A stretch of DNA of 64,000 nt from Pomphorhynchus laevis (GCA_012934845.2 WNNJ02001606.1:124001-188000), one strand, 5' to 3'; counted from the stretch's first letter, positions 10,570-23,726 are shown. The notes: a model not told the origin generated them from the sequence alone. Numbers and translations are program-made.

Positions 10570-12775
10570 ATGACTTTTATACTTGGCGGTGCCCATGATA
10601 TCATTGCAACATCGTTTAGTTTCTCTACACATGCTTAATGTCTCAGACATTGTGTAGCCTAGATCGCCTTCCCTTTCCGTCGATTTTATATTATCTCTAT
10701 TTGATTCTGAGCTCACAACAATTCTCAATCACATCTTATCTCGCTGATCCCACGCTGATAAGCGTTCTCGACGCATACCATGGTTTGATCTTGACTGTGT
10801 TATTTCTAAGCGTCTCATGCGTCACGCTTTTCGCATCTATCTCCGTTTCCTCAAAGGAAGTTCTACTTCTGTCTCCGAGTATCGTGATGACTACCTTAAT
10901 ATTGGTCGTTCATATTACTCTATCATACGAAGTAAATGCAAACTCTTCTGGCAGAATAAACTCACTTCTTCGGACCCAAAGTCTACTTGGCACACATTAA
11001 ACTCACTCCTCTCAAGTTCTTCAACACATAGTAACATCGATCCAAACTTGTTTTCCTCTTATCTTCAATCTAAATATACTTACACTTTATCATATATCCC
11101 TCCAACTTTCCAATCATCGACTTATTCAATACAATTCTCTCTTCCTGAACCCTTCTATCTACTTCTCATTTCTTCTAACGAAGTTTCAAAAGTTCTTCGT
11201 TCATTGCCTAAAAAATCTACTGCCGAGCTTTTTCCTATGTACTTACTTTAGCTAATTTGTCATTCAGTATTTCCGATTTTGACAACCTTATTCAACCCTT
11301 ATATTTGCCGAGGCACTTTTCCGTGAAACTGAAAATCTGTTATTGTTCGTCCACTTGAAAAAACAATCTCTCAACAGTTCACTTCAGTCCTCCTATATTC
11401 CTATATATCTTCTCCCAACCTTATCAAATCTCTTCGAACGTATTATGCTGAATCAGGTTAATACATATTTTCTATCGTCAAATTTATCCCCCGTTTCAAT
11501 CTGCTTTTCGTTCTTATCATTCCACAGAACCAGCGTATCACAGTCATTGGTGATTTCTACAATCACGAGAGGAAAAACTTTGTATCTTCATATTTTCTCT
11601 TGATATCTCATCTGCATTCGACATCTCTAATCATTATATTCTTCTCTATCGGTTCCGTAATTACTATGGATTCTCTAACTAAACTGTAGCGTGGTTTTCT
11701 TCTTATTTAACTGACCGTTCTTTAAGTGCTCATTCAGCTTCTGTATCTTAACAGTATTCTCTCCATCACGTTTAACTCAAGGCTCAGTACTAGGTCCCGT
11801 TATTTCTCCATCCTAATCTGTGATCTCTCTTCAATAGCCAGAACACACAATTTTCATAATATGCAATCTGTTGAGGACATTATCCTCTACTCTTATCTAC
11901 CCTCCTCTTAAATCTATGGCATTACATTCACATCATCCGCTTGCCTCTTATGTTTCTTATCACCTTTATTCGCTTCTCCTATCACTCAATCCTACAAAGT
12001 CTAAAATAATGTGGATAATTCCCTCTCACATCAACATTACTCCACCTACCGTATATCACTAATCAACTATTCTTCATATCGTTAGTGTTATGGTATTCCT
12101 TGATTTCCTTGTTTTACAACCATTTTTATCTCAAACCATTTGTTTTCGATGAAGTCCGCTCCTCGTTCCTGCTACCCCGTGATATACCCCGTATTCGTGG
12201 GTTTATCGATTTAAGCTCCTGCCTAACCGTTTATCCGTTTTTTTAAATAGATTATTGCCTTAGCCTCTTCTCCAAATTTCCCAAAACTACTCTCCAACAT
12301 TTTCAACGTACTGTAAACTCAGCAAATCGCGTTCTCCGTTTTCACCGTTTTGTCCACATATCTCAGCACCTTTTTAAACTTTCCTGGCATCCCACAATTA
12401 TTCATAGTGTCCAATTTCGTTCGATTCTCCTGACCCATCGTGTACTTTATCGCAAGTTTCCCATCATACTTAAATTTTTCATATCTCGATGAATATAGTA
12501 CTGCTTCTTTATCCTTAAGATCATCCCATTCCCTTTTCATCCACACTCCAAATTATTCGATAAATTACCGCCTCCGTTCTTTTCCTGTTACTGCTCCTCT
12601 TGCTTGAAATTTGCTATCTTCGTACATGCGCTCTACTCCCTTGTTCATACTATTCAAAATTCACGTGCAGTATTATTTTTTATACGTTTTATAATTTTTT
12701 GTCATTCTTAGTAGCCTTGTAAGCGCACCGTCTGCACGCATTTGCCACTCAAAATAAATTTCTATTTATATTACA
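10570..12775 (+). mobile_element. LINE family B copy B-III, endonuclease end to 3' terminus
   Basis: Plus-strand relic with the end of the endonuclease (about 10575-10650), the linker MRHAFRIYLRFLKGSSTS (10817 on), RT fingers (SSYIPIYLLPTLSNLFER at about 11380), degraded palm, thumb and C-terminal region (11.8-12.6 kb) and the family's 3' end (about 12710-12775) with GTAAGCG, a short hairpin, CGCATTTGCCAC and AAATAAATTT. Many stops and frameshifts. Compared with B-VII and B-XI it is strongly diverged, so old. Confidence 0.8.
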
Positions 12776-12779
12776 AAAT

Positions 12780-13140
12780 AATCGAAAGACGTATGCGTCG
12801 AACCAAAATGCCGCTACTATCAAGAAGCCAAGATTCAGTGAGACAAAATGGATCCAAAGACTGTTGGGAGAAGAGGTCAAGTACTAAGTCAATTTTATTC
12901 GCGATGGAACGGATATTTATGGGAACGAGATTGAATATAGAGATTGTCAAAGAAGACAATGAGAATAAAGTAATCTCTCTCGAATTTCGGGAAGGAGTCG
13001 GACGACATGAAACTTTCTATCAATTTGCTTGATTTCTAGGAAAGATTCAAGTAACGTTCACGAGTAAGTGTTTCATCACGAACAGATGCGAGGTTGGTAA
13101 TGTCAGATGGGAAGCGATCAGGAAGCATTCTATAGTTCCA
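12780..13140 (-). mobile_element. LINE family B copy B-IV, endonuclease N-terminal fragment
   Basis: The minus frame reads SIFNLVPINIRSIANKIDLV and DPFCLTESWLLDSS, the N-terminus of the family B endonuclease, including the TES catalytic Glu block. It extends to about 13140 into the region before ORF2. It abuts the 3' end of B-III and is followed by family A sequence. RT is absent. Confidence 0.7.
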
Positions 13141-13149
13141 GGTACAAAA

Positions 13150-14910
13150 CGTCGAAACAGAATGGAGGATGATTTGAAGCGATCTTTTATTCCCAATCTC
13201 TCTGCTTTCTTCGGGCAGGTTTTCTCGAATGAATACTGGAGTTCTAGATATAGGCTCCAGCTGAGTAGAGACAGGGCGAGTATTATTAGTCTTAATCCAT
13301 CTTAGGCTTCCTTCTGCAAGATATTCAAGAAGGAGAATTTTGTCTGCTGGATGGGGGAGCGTCGGGTGGTTTGGTAGCTGTGGCCTTTATAAAGTGTTGG
13401 GGGAGGCACTTGCCGAACACAACTATGGAGCCACGCTTTCTCCCGAACCAATCTTGTCTTGGGGTGACTTCAGGAGCAGGGATCTATCCGTTACGGATAT
13501 CCTCAACTCCTAGGGACACTTCCGGACAACTCCAAAATCGTCGCTCCATTCTCCTCTCAGATTTGTCAGCTTTTGACAGCCGATCAAAGAATAAAAGTGG
13601 CCGTCACAATGCTGTTAGCGACGCCACCCGATATTGCTGGCATCAACATTAGCCGTAAAATATTTTTACCTAAGCATCATCCGGTCACATGTCCCAATGA
13701 TCCGGCCCATTTCGAATCAAAATTCTCTCATCTCCATATGCGAAAAAGCGCTCGCACATAGAATCCGCGACCATTTAAGTAGGTGTAACTTAATCCCATC
13801 TAGTTTTCATTGGTTTGTCAAAGGGCGCTCGGTCCATTCAGCAATTGGTGAAGTGCATCAGTTTTGCCAGGATTATTGTCATCAGCTTACTGTGGCTATG
13901 TTCCTCGACTTTTCTGCTACATTTGACAGAATATCCATTCGCTTCGTTATCTCCTATCTCTGGTCCCTTGGGTTGCCAGCGAGAATTGTTAACAGGGTGG
14001 AGATTTTGCTGTACACCAAGCGGTTCTTTAATGAAGACGACCCTGATGCACGTCAGTTCTACCCTATTACAGGTATACCTCAGGGTTCCCCACTTTCTCC
14101 TATCTTATATCTTGCTGCCTCAGTAGTTCTTTTTAAAGCATTTAAACGGGATCAGCATCTAGTGGTATACGCTGATGATACCACGGCTCTTACTTCTAGA
14201 CGCAGGTGGAAAGATGTAGTCTCGGACATCAGCCGCTTTTTCTTAGATTAAAAGACCAGCTATACCGATCCCATATTGTTTTAAACTCCAACAAATTTCA
14301 GGTGGTAGTCTTTCATGGCGCCCATGTGACAAAAGAGAAACTGAAGGGACTAGCACTCTCTACATTCTCCTCCATTGTAGCAGCATCAATCACTCTTATG
14401 AGTCGAGTTAAATATCTGGGGTTCGCTGTTACGGTGGATTGGTCGGCAAAAGGTGACCTGGATACTTAAACGTATCCTAAAGAGAGCTAGGTGAGCTTTG
14501 AAACGAGCCCAGCATATGTCATTGAATGGGAAAACCGAAGTACGCCTTTGGGGTACTTGGACAATGTCGGATTTGTTATCTTTTCTAGAGAACGTCCTCC
14601 GGAGCAAAGACTAAAGTTCATTAAGCTCCTCATCTCGTGTTTACCGACCATAATCCGCCTCGACTGGACTCTTAGAGGGAAGATACCCTGAATTATTCAG
14701 TCGGAAGGCAGCGTGCTGGTGCGGTCGGGGGGACTCAGATCCCTCTGGTCCTGAGGCCGTAATAGTTGATGAAGAAAGATTGAAGTAATTCGTCAACAGA
14801 ATAGTTTTTAATGTTTTCCTTACTCTAATTGTGCTCTTGTTTATTTATGATAGTTAGGTAGTTATCGTTTGTTTTGTTAATAAAATCATATTAATGTGAT
14901 CTTTTAAGAC
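13150..14910 (+). mobile_element. LINE family A copy A-III, ORF2 linker to 3' end
   Basis: Plus-strand 5'-truncated copy. It starts in the endonuclease-RT linker (SSRYRLQLSRD-like at about 13240), covers RT fingers (KGRSVHSAIGEVHQFCQD, about 13820), palm (FLDFSATFDRISI at about 13900; GIPQGSPLSPILYLAAS at about 14070; VVYADDTTALTSR at about 14165) and the C-terminal region ending with the family's LRP-type terminus at about 14760, then a 3' UTR to about 14910 ending in an AATAAAATC stretch. The catalytic YADD is intact, but frameshifts break the frame, for example near 13560-13680 and 14250. Confidence 0.88.
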
Positions 14911-14944
14911 AACCTTGAATAAATGAGGGTAGGTGGTATAACTA

Positions 14945-15222
14945 TAAAGGAATTTTTAACGAAAGAGAGATAATTGTTTGATTTCATTTAATACTGCGGG
15001 TTGTTTACATGAGCTAGAAGTTTAAAAATGAAGCGAAAGGCGCTAACATGTTGATCAAGGCGAGATTGTAATTGTTTAGAAAGAGGTACATATTTCAAAA
15101 TGATGCAACGATCGCGAGAAGCACGACGTTTATGAGCAACAGAAGAATAAGAAATACGTATTGGGGCAGTTGTTAATGAAGTAGTGGAGGGTGATAAGTA
15201 TAGAAATAGTGGATGGTTAAAC
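14945..15222 (-). mobile_element. LINE family B copy B-V, ORF1-region fragment
   Basis: On the minus strand, sequence around CGATCGCGAG matches the B ORF1 block RDRCVIVTNI (42.33 kb copy) and the same block at about 63.97 kb. Only this 5' part is present; it abuts the tail of copy A-IV at about 15225. No open frame. Confidence 0.5.
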
Positions 15223-15224
15223 TA

Positions 15225-18200
15225 AATAAATAAATAAAGGTTTTCTTAACATACAAAAGGGTTAAATGAAGACATAATCAACAACAAAACAAGTCAGTAA
15301 GTCAAAAATCAACCATAATCTTAAATTCGTCATAGTAGTCTTCTTCAATTCCCTTCTTCTTTACGGCCTCAGGTCCAGGGGGATCTGAGCACACCAGCCG
15401 ATACAACACGCCACCCTCCGACTGAACCAAGCGGGGTATTTTACCCCGCGAAGAATCCAATCGAGGCGAGCTATGCTGGGTAAACGAGAGACAAGGAGCT
15501 TAAGAAACCTTAACCTTTGCTCTGGGGGACGTCCTCTCGAAAAGAAGACAAATCTTGAGATATCCTAAGTGCCCCAAAGGTGTACTTGGGTTTTCCCATT
15601 CAATGACAGATGTTGAGCCCGTATCAGGGCCCACCCAGATTTCTTCAGGATACGTTTGAATCTACCCAGGTCAGCTTTCGCCGACCAGTTCACCGTGACG
15701 GTGAACCCCAGGTATTTTACTCGACTTTTAAAGGTGGGGAGTGGTTCAACGGCAAATATGGAGGAGAGTGCAGAGAGTGCTAATCTCTTAGGTTTTTGCT
15801 TTGTTGCGGAGCTGCCATGGAAGACAACCACCTGCGATTTAGCGGAGTTTAGAATATGATTGGACTTGGGTAACTGGTCTTTTAATCTTGAAAAGAAATT
15901 GCTGATTTCATAGACTACGCCTTTACACCTGTGCCAAGTGAACAGGGCTGTTGTGTCATCAGCGTACACCACTAGACGTTGTTCGCGTTTAATATTTTAA
16001 ATAAATTAATGGAAGCAGCAAGATATAAGATAGGATAAAGAGGGGAGCCTTGGGGCACACCCGTTATAGGGTATAACTGACGCGCATCAGGGTCGTCTTC
16101 ATAGAAAAATCTCTTGGTGTACAGCAGAATCTCCACTCTGTTCACAATTCTCGCAGTCAATCCGATGGACTTGAGAGAAGAGATCACAAAGGGAATGGAG
16201 ATGCGGTCAAATGCAGCAGAAAAGTAAAGGAAAACAGCCACAACTAGACGATGGCTATTGACCTGACAAAACTGATCCACTTCACCAACTGCTAAATGAA
16301 CCGAGCGACCTTTGACGAATCCATGAAAACCTGGAAGGATTAAATTACGCCTACATAAATGGTCGCGGATTTTACGCCCAAGCGCTTTTTCATAAATCGA
16401 CACGAGGGCATTTTGAAATGAAATGGGTCGCAGATCTTTAGGGGTCTGCGACCATGAGTCAGAATTTTTCTTAGGAATAAAAACACACTTACTAATAGTG
16501 ATGCCTGCTACATTGGATGGGGAGGCTAAAAGCATTGTGACGGCCACTTCTCTTCTCTGGAGGCTGTCAAAATCTGATAAATCCGAAAGGAAAGCGGAGC
16601 GACAGATTTGGAGATGCCCGGGTGTGGACCCTAGGAGTTAAGGATATCTGTTACAGATAGATCCCTACTCCTGAAGTTACCCCAAAGCGAGATTGGTTGA
16701 GGTGATTGCGTGGCTCCATAGTTGTGTAGGGCTAGTGATTCTTCCAAAACTTTGTCAAGGCTTACATTCCCTATCCAACCCAATGCCCTATTCTTCCAAC
16801 ACCAAACGTCTCCTTCGTGAATATCTTCCAAAAGGAAGGCTGATAAGGGTTAAGGCGAGCAATACTCGTCCTATCCCTACTCAGCTGGATCCTATATCTA
16901 GTGCTCCAGTATTCATTCGAGATGGCTTGTCTGGCGGAAACAGAGAGATTCTGTAGGTTAAGAAATTTCACTAAGACCTTGAGTTTCGTCCGAGTGGGAT
17001 TGTATATACAACCTTTATAGGTAGTTGATAAAATCGCGGTAGCTTGCGAAGAGAGCTAGGTATTAAATTCGGTCAGACTCATTTCCAATGCTGGGAAAGA
17101 GTTGGATAGCTGCCTGAAAGAAGGCCACTATGATTGGATCAAAGTGAAAACTCCTTCGAAGCAACGTATCTTTCTAAATCCTCCATGAATTAGGTCATGA
17201 GAGGTGGACAATTGCTGGCGCGATTGCTCCGTGCCAAGAGTTTTAAGCAACCACCTCGAGTGAATCAGTAAAATGTCAAGGGTTGAATTTGTTAATGTGC
17301 AATGAAAGGTAGGGGACGGTGGTTTGTGAATAAGATAACCGTTCCTAGCTCTGCGAAGTGCTGTATTAATCCAAGGACCAGTTCTGTCCTTGAAGTCCCA
17401 GAGTAACATGTCATAGCCGCTATCAATAATACTATAAAGGAGGTCACGGTTCTTATGAATCTGCCCTGGACGGATGTAGACATTGGCTAGACTGAGGCGT
17501 TTACTGTTCTTACAGAGTGAAACTACTAAAAAAGACGGCTGGACATGAATAGTTTTATAGGAAGGAGGACTTTAAGGAGCACTTAACTAAGGTCAAGAGT
17601 CCTTAAGACGAAGAGGAGTCAGGTGGGGTTATGTACGAAATGTAGTGGCAACAAATGTGCTTTGGAATAAATCAAGTAATGTCCTGGGAGAGACGGATAG
17701 ACCGCGTCTCCTGAAGGACTATAACATCTGCATATCTACGGGATAGAAGTCTAAGGGCAGAAGCACCCCACCAATTCCACTAAAGGATATTCAGTGAAAA
17801 AGGCTCACGAGTACTCTGCATTGTGATGGATTAGTTAAAAAAATGATTTATTTTAACGTGACAAATGCGTGCCAGCGAACGCTTACATGGCCACAACAAA
17901 ACATAAATGTAACTCATGTGTCGAGAAGGTGTGAACGGAGGAGGTGTTTGAATGTGATAAAGTAGGGAGCGCGGCGGACGTCGATAGGGAGTTGATTTCA
18001 GGCGAGTGAGGCGGTGAGGAAGGATCAGAGACCATAGTTGTTGGAGTAATTGGGAATGTGGAGTAAGAGGGTATGACGGAAACGCAGCGATAGCGAGGTG
18101 GGGCGAGTGTCGTCTAAGAAAGGAAGGTTGATGAACGATGGGGAGCCGACAGCGATGAGACGAAAAGTTACGAGAAGGCAGAGTTTGATGCGTATGTGGA

Positions 18201-19805
18201 TGGTGGGCTAGGAGAGTTGGGCAAGATATGTAGATATGTGGTCCAAGCGACGGAAACGAAAGAGCACTCGAACTGCGGAGTTGATTATTCGTTGTGGGGG
18301 TAGGATGATGAATTTTGGAGAATTGGCGAAAAGGCTGAGGCAGTAATCGATTATAGGGAAGAGAAGCGATGAAAGAAGATACTTACAAGAACGGAAGTCG
18401 ATAAGGGAGCAGATACGCCGGATGTCACGGAGAATTAAGTTAGACGAGCGGACCTTGTCACGTACGAAGGGTTTAAGGGAAAGGTGATCATCGAAATGGA
18501 AGCCTAAGAAAGTAAGATTGTGGACTATGGGGATGATCGATGAGGCAAAAGATACAGTGGGAGGAGATATGTTTGGTTTACAGGGGAGGATCCACATTAT
18601 TTTAGACATGTCGAGGTTTACAACGAGATGTAGATTGGAGAGACGTTCGTAGATAGAAGAAATAGAGTCGGATACTACTTTAGAGTAGGTACGTGCCCAT
18701 GGACAGCATTTTCATTTTCCTATTCTTTTTGCCCTTGAGCAATTTGCCGAGCTCGATATGGGGAATGGCATGAGCTGAAGCCCCCTCTTTTTAGAAACTG
18801 GAATGGCAGTAGACGTTGGGAGGACAGGATTCGTGCAGGAAGCTGATAGCTCCGTAGTGACCAAGTTTTCCATTGTCTTAATTGCGGTATCCACACGCAG
18901 ATCAACCACCCGCATAAGATCTCATCCGCCATGCGGGAGGCAGAATGAGCGAATGATTCTGACTTCGGTAGGGCCGACTTGCTGAACTTGCTACTATAGC
19001 ATTTGAAATGACTACACTTCCTTGCCCAGGCAGGATGGCCCCCACAATTGTAGCAGGATTGGGCACTATACATTTTTCGCCTGACATCATGGCATGACAG
19101 ATGGTAGAGTCACATATCCCACACATCTTAGGCAAGCAGCAGCAAGAGGACCAGTGCCCCATTTATGGCACTGGCTGCAGTGAGGGTATGTGAACTCCTC
19201 TTTATTGATAATCGCGAATCGAAGATTAAAACTCATAAAATGGTTGCAGGCTAATTTTGAGAGCATTTCCGCTCGCCCCAAGGGTGCGGAACAGAAGCCG
19301 ATGGGTAATAGATAACCGCTTTTACCCATAATAGAGTGGAGGTTCGAGATTTTAAATTTTTTTAAGAAGTGCAACATCGCTGTCATCCATATGACATGGA
19401 AGATTTGTAATTTTCAAAGTGGTTAGAATGGGTTTTGACTGTAGAGTCCCAAACTCCAAAAGCGATTACTCAAAGAATTCCACGTAGTTTTTTAATAGTA
19501 GTAAATGAAATTTTAATTTCCGTTTCGTTGAATTTAATGGAATTAAAAAGCACTCTATTAGTTAGTTTATCGGCGAATGGGCGCAAGAAGATATTAAACA
19601 TTAAGTGCCTTTCAATAGGCTTGATTATCTTTATAATAACTAGGTTTTTTTTTAATTTTGGGATGGGAGCAAGTACCTCCCCATCTCCAGTGACAATTGA
19701 AAAGTTACTAACCTTCTGATCCCTAGTATTTGTACAAGAATTCACCTTTATATCTTCTAATTTGCTTGATTTTGCAATCATTTCAATCAATTTGACCTAC
19801 GTCAG
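15225..19805 (-). mobile_element. LINE family A copy A-IV, nearly full length, interrupted by a B insertion
   Basis: Minus-strand copy. The 3' end at 15225-15240 reads, in sense, a (TTTA)n tail. ORF2 runs from about 15420 to 17810: C-terminal and thumb frame at 15565-15972 (MVYADDTTALFTWHRCK), RT at 15972-16547 (YPITGVPQGSPLYPILY), linker, endonuclease LLWDFKDRTGPWINTALRRA (about 17400) and the ORF2 start near 17810. ORF1 resumes at 18695-19795 (FTYPHCSQCHKWG, NLVIIKIIKPIERHLMFN), so an 860-bp family B fragment at 17835-18692 lies between them. ORF1 has lost the second and third zinc-knuckle frames through frameshifts. About 75 bp of the ORF1-ORF2 junction seen in copy A-VI is missing at the insertion. 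Confidence 0.85.
17835..18692 (-). mobile_element. LINE family B copy B-VI, 3' part nested in A-IV
   Basis: Minus-strand 3' part of family B: RT thumb and C-terminal frame at 18208-18609 (SKIMWILPCKPNISPPTVSF, FLGFHFDDHLSLKPFVRDKV, SSLLFPIIDYCLSLFANSPK), then a degraded WN-LP-HI C-terminus and the 3' terminus near 17835-17890 with the conserved hairpin region and an AAATAAATCA-type end. It is 5'-truncated inside RT, with one long open frame over the thumb, so it is younger than its host. Confidence 0.82.
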
Positions 19806-20265
19806 CTAATCTTCGCTCATGTGTTGAGCCGTCTTCTATATGCTGCGCCATGTGTGTATCCCCAAAATTCAAAAGAACATATTAGTTCAGAGAGGGTACT
19901 TCATAGAGCTACCAAGCCAGCACCGCAACTGAAATTTTTGTGGTACCCTGATCGATTAAAAGCATTTAGACTTGAGACAGTCACGTGGACCCGCCGGTAC
20001 ATCGATATGAGTATGGTCTGCCAAATTCTTAATGAATCGGATCGTCCAGTTTAAGATTGCCTTCATTTGCGCTCATCTAATATCCTTCGAGGCCATGGTT
20101 TACCCTTCGACGTGAAAGGATAAGAAAATCACGAGCTGTCCAATTTGATCAGCGAGTTGTATCTCTGTGGAATAGGCTTGAGAGTCAACACTGTTCAGTA
20201 GCAATATCAACGAATTCAAAAAGAAATTACGGATGGAGGATACCATGGGAAAAGCTGCTTTTTAG
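19805..20265 (+). mobile_element. 3' end of another CR1-like LINE (family E)
   Basis: The plus frame 19821-20054 reads LLYAAPCVYPQNSKEHISSE, then ATKPAPQLKFLWYPDRLKAF and MSMVCQILNESDRP. A shifted frame at about 20105-20190 reads FDQRVVSLWNRLES. This order (RAT-LVP-L, YE-RL-L-L, M---YKIL, F--RVV-LWN-LP) is the C-terminal signature of CR1-type ORF2 proteins. It differs from families A-D, and no RT core is present. It lies between the 5' end of A-IV and the 3' tail of A-V. Confidence 0.65.
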
Positions 20266-20284
20266 TATTTGTGATACTTTTATT

Positions 20285-23200
20285 ATATTTTCTTTTTTTT
20301 CAATAAATAAATAAAGATTTTCTTAAAAAAACCAATGTTAGTGTTATACAACAACTAAAAAATAAAATAAAAAATAAACATGTATCAAAAATACAAGAAG
20401 GAAAAGTTAGTTTACCAGTCGCGAATAAAAGTCTTCTTTAATCTTTAAGGCCTCAGGTCAAACAGGATCTGAGACCCCAGCCAATCCAGCACGCCGCTTT
20501 TCGACTGAACCACCCAGGGTCTTTCACCCTCCCCCCCCCGAAGAATCAAATCGAGGCGGACAATGCTCGGTAATCGCGAGGTGAGGAGCTTAATAAACCT
20601 TAGTCTTTGTTCTGGGGGACGTCCTCTTGAAAAGAAGCCAATCCTGAGATAGCACAAGTGCCCCAGAGGCGCACTGGGGATTTCTCTTTCAATGACAGAT
20701 GTTGGGACCGTTTCAGGGCTCATCTAGCTTTCTTCAGGATACGTTTAAGTCTATCCAGGTCAGCTTTCGCCTACCTGTTAACTATAACGGTGAAACCCAG
20801 ATATTTTACTCGACTTGTGAAGTAGGGAGTGGTTGATGAGTCTAAATGGAAGATAGAGCAGAGAGTGCTAGTCTCTTTAATTTTTCTTTGTCCCAAGGGC
20901 GCCATGAAAGATAACCACCTGCGATTTGGATGAATTGAGAATAACATCGGATGAAGGTAACTGGTCTTTTAATCTTAAAAAGAAATGGCTGATGTCAGAG
21001 ACTATATCTTTGCACCTGCGTCCAGAAAACAGGGCTGTGGTATCATCAGCGTATACGACAAGATGTTGATCACGATTAAATTTTTTGTAGAGTTCAATGG
21101 AGGCAGCAAGATACACAATTGGAGATAGTGGGGAACCTCGAGGCACACCTGTAATAGGATAGAACTGATGTGCATCAAGATAGTGGAGCGACGGATTTGG
21201 AGGTGCCCAGAAGTGTACATTAAGATTTAAAGATATCTGTAAGAGATAGATCCCTGCTCCTGAAGTCACACCAAGGCGGGATTGGCTGGGGAGATTGAGT
21301 GACTCCATAGTTATGTAACGATAGTGACTCTTTCAAAACTCTGTCAAGGGCAATGCCTCCATTCTAACCCACAGCCTTTTCCCTCTAGCAGACAATCTTA
21401 TCTTTCTTGAATATCTTCCAGAAGTAAAACTGAGAGGGGCTAAGGTGAGTAAGGCTCGCCTTATCCCTGCTCAGTTGGAACCTATATCTAAAGCGCAAGT
21501 ATTCATTCGAGAGGGTCTGTCTGGCGGAAACAGAGAAATAGGGAAGGTGTAGCATTTTAGCCAGGACCTTGAGTTTTGTTGGAGTGGGATTGTAAATACG
21601 ACCTTTATAAGTAGTCGAAAGAAACGAGGTATCTTCCGAAGAAAGGTAGGAATTGAATTCGGTCAAACTCTCATTACCAATTCTGGGGAACATCTGGAGA
21701 GCTGCCTAAATGAAAGTCACTTTGATGGGATCAAAGCAAAACCTCCTTCTAGGCAACGTATCTTTCTCTATCCGCCAACGAATTGTCATGAAAGGTAGTC
21801 TGTTTTTTTGGCGCGACTGCTTAGTACAAATGGGTTTCAACAACCACATTTTATGAACCAGTAATATGTCGAGGAGGGAATTAGTTGTTGAGCAATGAAA
21901 TGTGAGGGACGGTGGTTTGTGAATAAGATAGTCGTTCCTGGCTTTGCGGTTTGCTGCATTAATCCAACGACCAGTTCCGTCGTTGAAGTCACCGAGTAGC
22001 ATGTCATAGCCAGTACCCCAAATACGATCCAGGAGGTAACGGTTCTTGTGAATTTCCCCCTGGACGGATGTAGATATTGGCTATACTGGTGCGTTTACCG
22101 TTTTTACAGAGTGATATAGCCAAACAAGTAAGGGCAGGACAAAAGTAGTTTAACAGGAGGGACGATCTTAAGGAGCATTTAACTTGGGTTAAAGACCTTG
22201 AGATGAATAGGAGTGGGGGTTATATACGGAGTAAAGTGGGTGTAGATATGCTGAGGGATAAATCGAGTAATGTTCTGGGGGACTCGGATAGAACCCGTCT
22301 CCTGAAGGACTATAGCATCTGCATTTCTACAAGATAGAATGCTAAGGGTATAAGCCCCTCTCGAATTCCACTGAAGAATATTTAGTGAAAAAGGCGCTTG
22401 ATTACTTTGCATTGTGTTACATCAGCTGGAGTGGGATGCCTACCTCCTAGCAGGAACTAGGAGAGAGAAAGTTGCCCTTCTCACTCCCAGCCCTACCGGA
22501 GAAGACACTTGCCCACCGGCATTGTCTTCATCTCCCTTTAAGGCCAACAACTCCCAGTAGATTTCGTCTTTCTTTGCTAACTTTAAGGAAGCCAGCTTTT
22601 GTTTAGAAGAGGATATCTTCTTAGAACGGGGGCTCTCTTTGAAGAGGTAAAAATCGTTGATGGAGAACGGGACTCTTCGAATTTGACTATCAGATGATTC
22701 GTTAAGGCTCGAATCTCGTCCTTGTATATCTGTAATCATGCGTCAACAAGTTTGATAATATCGGTGTCCGACATACTATAACCGTTTGAATTGGATAAGC
22801 TGGCAGCAACAAAGTGGGCCGGTTTGACCGGTGCCCCACAATGCCTTAATTTGTATTCTTTGAAGATAGGACATCTTCTAGACCAGGCCGGGTGCTGACC
22901 ACCACAATTGGAACATAGAGGGGGAGAGAACATTTGCAAACCCCACACGTATGAGGCCTAGTGCAATTTGAGGACCAGTGACCCCAAAGGTGGCACCCAT
23001 TGCAATGGGGGTATGTTAAGTCATCAGCGTCTACGATTTTGAAAGAAAGGTTGTACCCCAAAAAGGGGTTACATTTACTTTTAGCCAGACATTCCGCCTG
23101 GTCAACTGCGGTAGAACAGAATGCTACTGGTATAGCGTAGCCTTTCTTGCCCAGAATGGGGCGAATATTATGAATTTTGAACTCAGATGTGAGAGCAATG

Positions 23201-23600
23201 ATATCATCCTCCGTTGCGAAGGGCGGAAAATTATTAATTTTCAGAGTCGCCTGAATAGGCCTGTAAGTAGTTGACCCAAATTCTTTTAGGTGTGTTTCAA
23301 AAAATTCTAGGTACGATGCTGCCAGATCTGGAGAGCTGAAAGAAACCCGGATTTCCGAATCTAAATATTTTATCGACTTGAATAGAATTCTATTCTTATA
23401 AGAGCTTGTAAACTCTCTCAGCAAAATATTGAAAAGATTCTTCCTTTCAAATGGTTGAAGAAGCCTGATTATTACCAGATTCACCAATTTAGGCACAGGA
23501 GGGAGTTCTCAATCCGTGCTTGAGTTTAAAAAATTAGACGAAATAAGACTAACCTTGTTTTCTTTTGCTTGAAAATTCGATGTTCCATTGGAAATACCTA
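20285..23600 (-). mobile_element. LINE family A copy A-V, full span with internal RT deletion
   Basis: Minus-strand copy from a (TTTA)n-type tail at 20290-20310 to an ORF1 start region near 23600. ORF1 frames at 23496-22846 and 22948-22736 show TYPHCNGCHLWGHWSSNC and CSNCGGQHPAWSRRC knuckles. ORF2 begins near 22412 (MQSNQAPFSLNILQWNSRGA), keeps the endonuclease (MLLGDFNDGTGRWINAANRK) and linker, then jumps at about 21190 from WAPPNPSLH straight to DAHQFYPITG. About 570 bp of RT fingers and palm A are missing, and the frame is kept across the gap (20877-21308). The palm has VVYADDTTALFSGRRC. Other frameshifts and stops occur. Confidence 0.87.
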
Positions 23601-23726
23601 AGTTCCGTTCCATATTTGTTTGAATTTAAAAGTTGCTTGAAGCACCGATACTCACTTTTTCCATCATGCGGGAATATTGACTTTTACACTGTTGTACATT
23701 TTCATTACTTTTACGTCGATCGAAAA

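Noticed and set aside
12319-13032. 75- and 96-codon frames on opposite strands
   Set aside because: Shadows of degraded LINE B sequence on the other strand.
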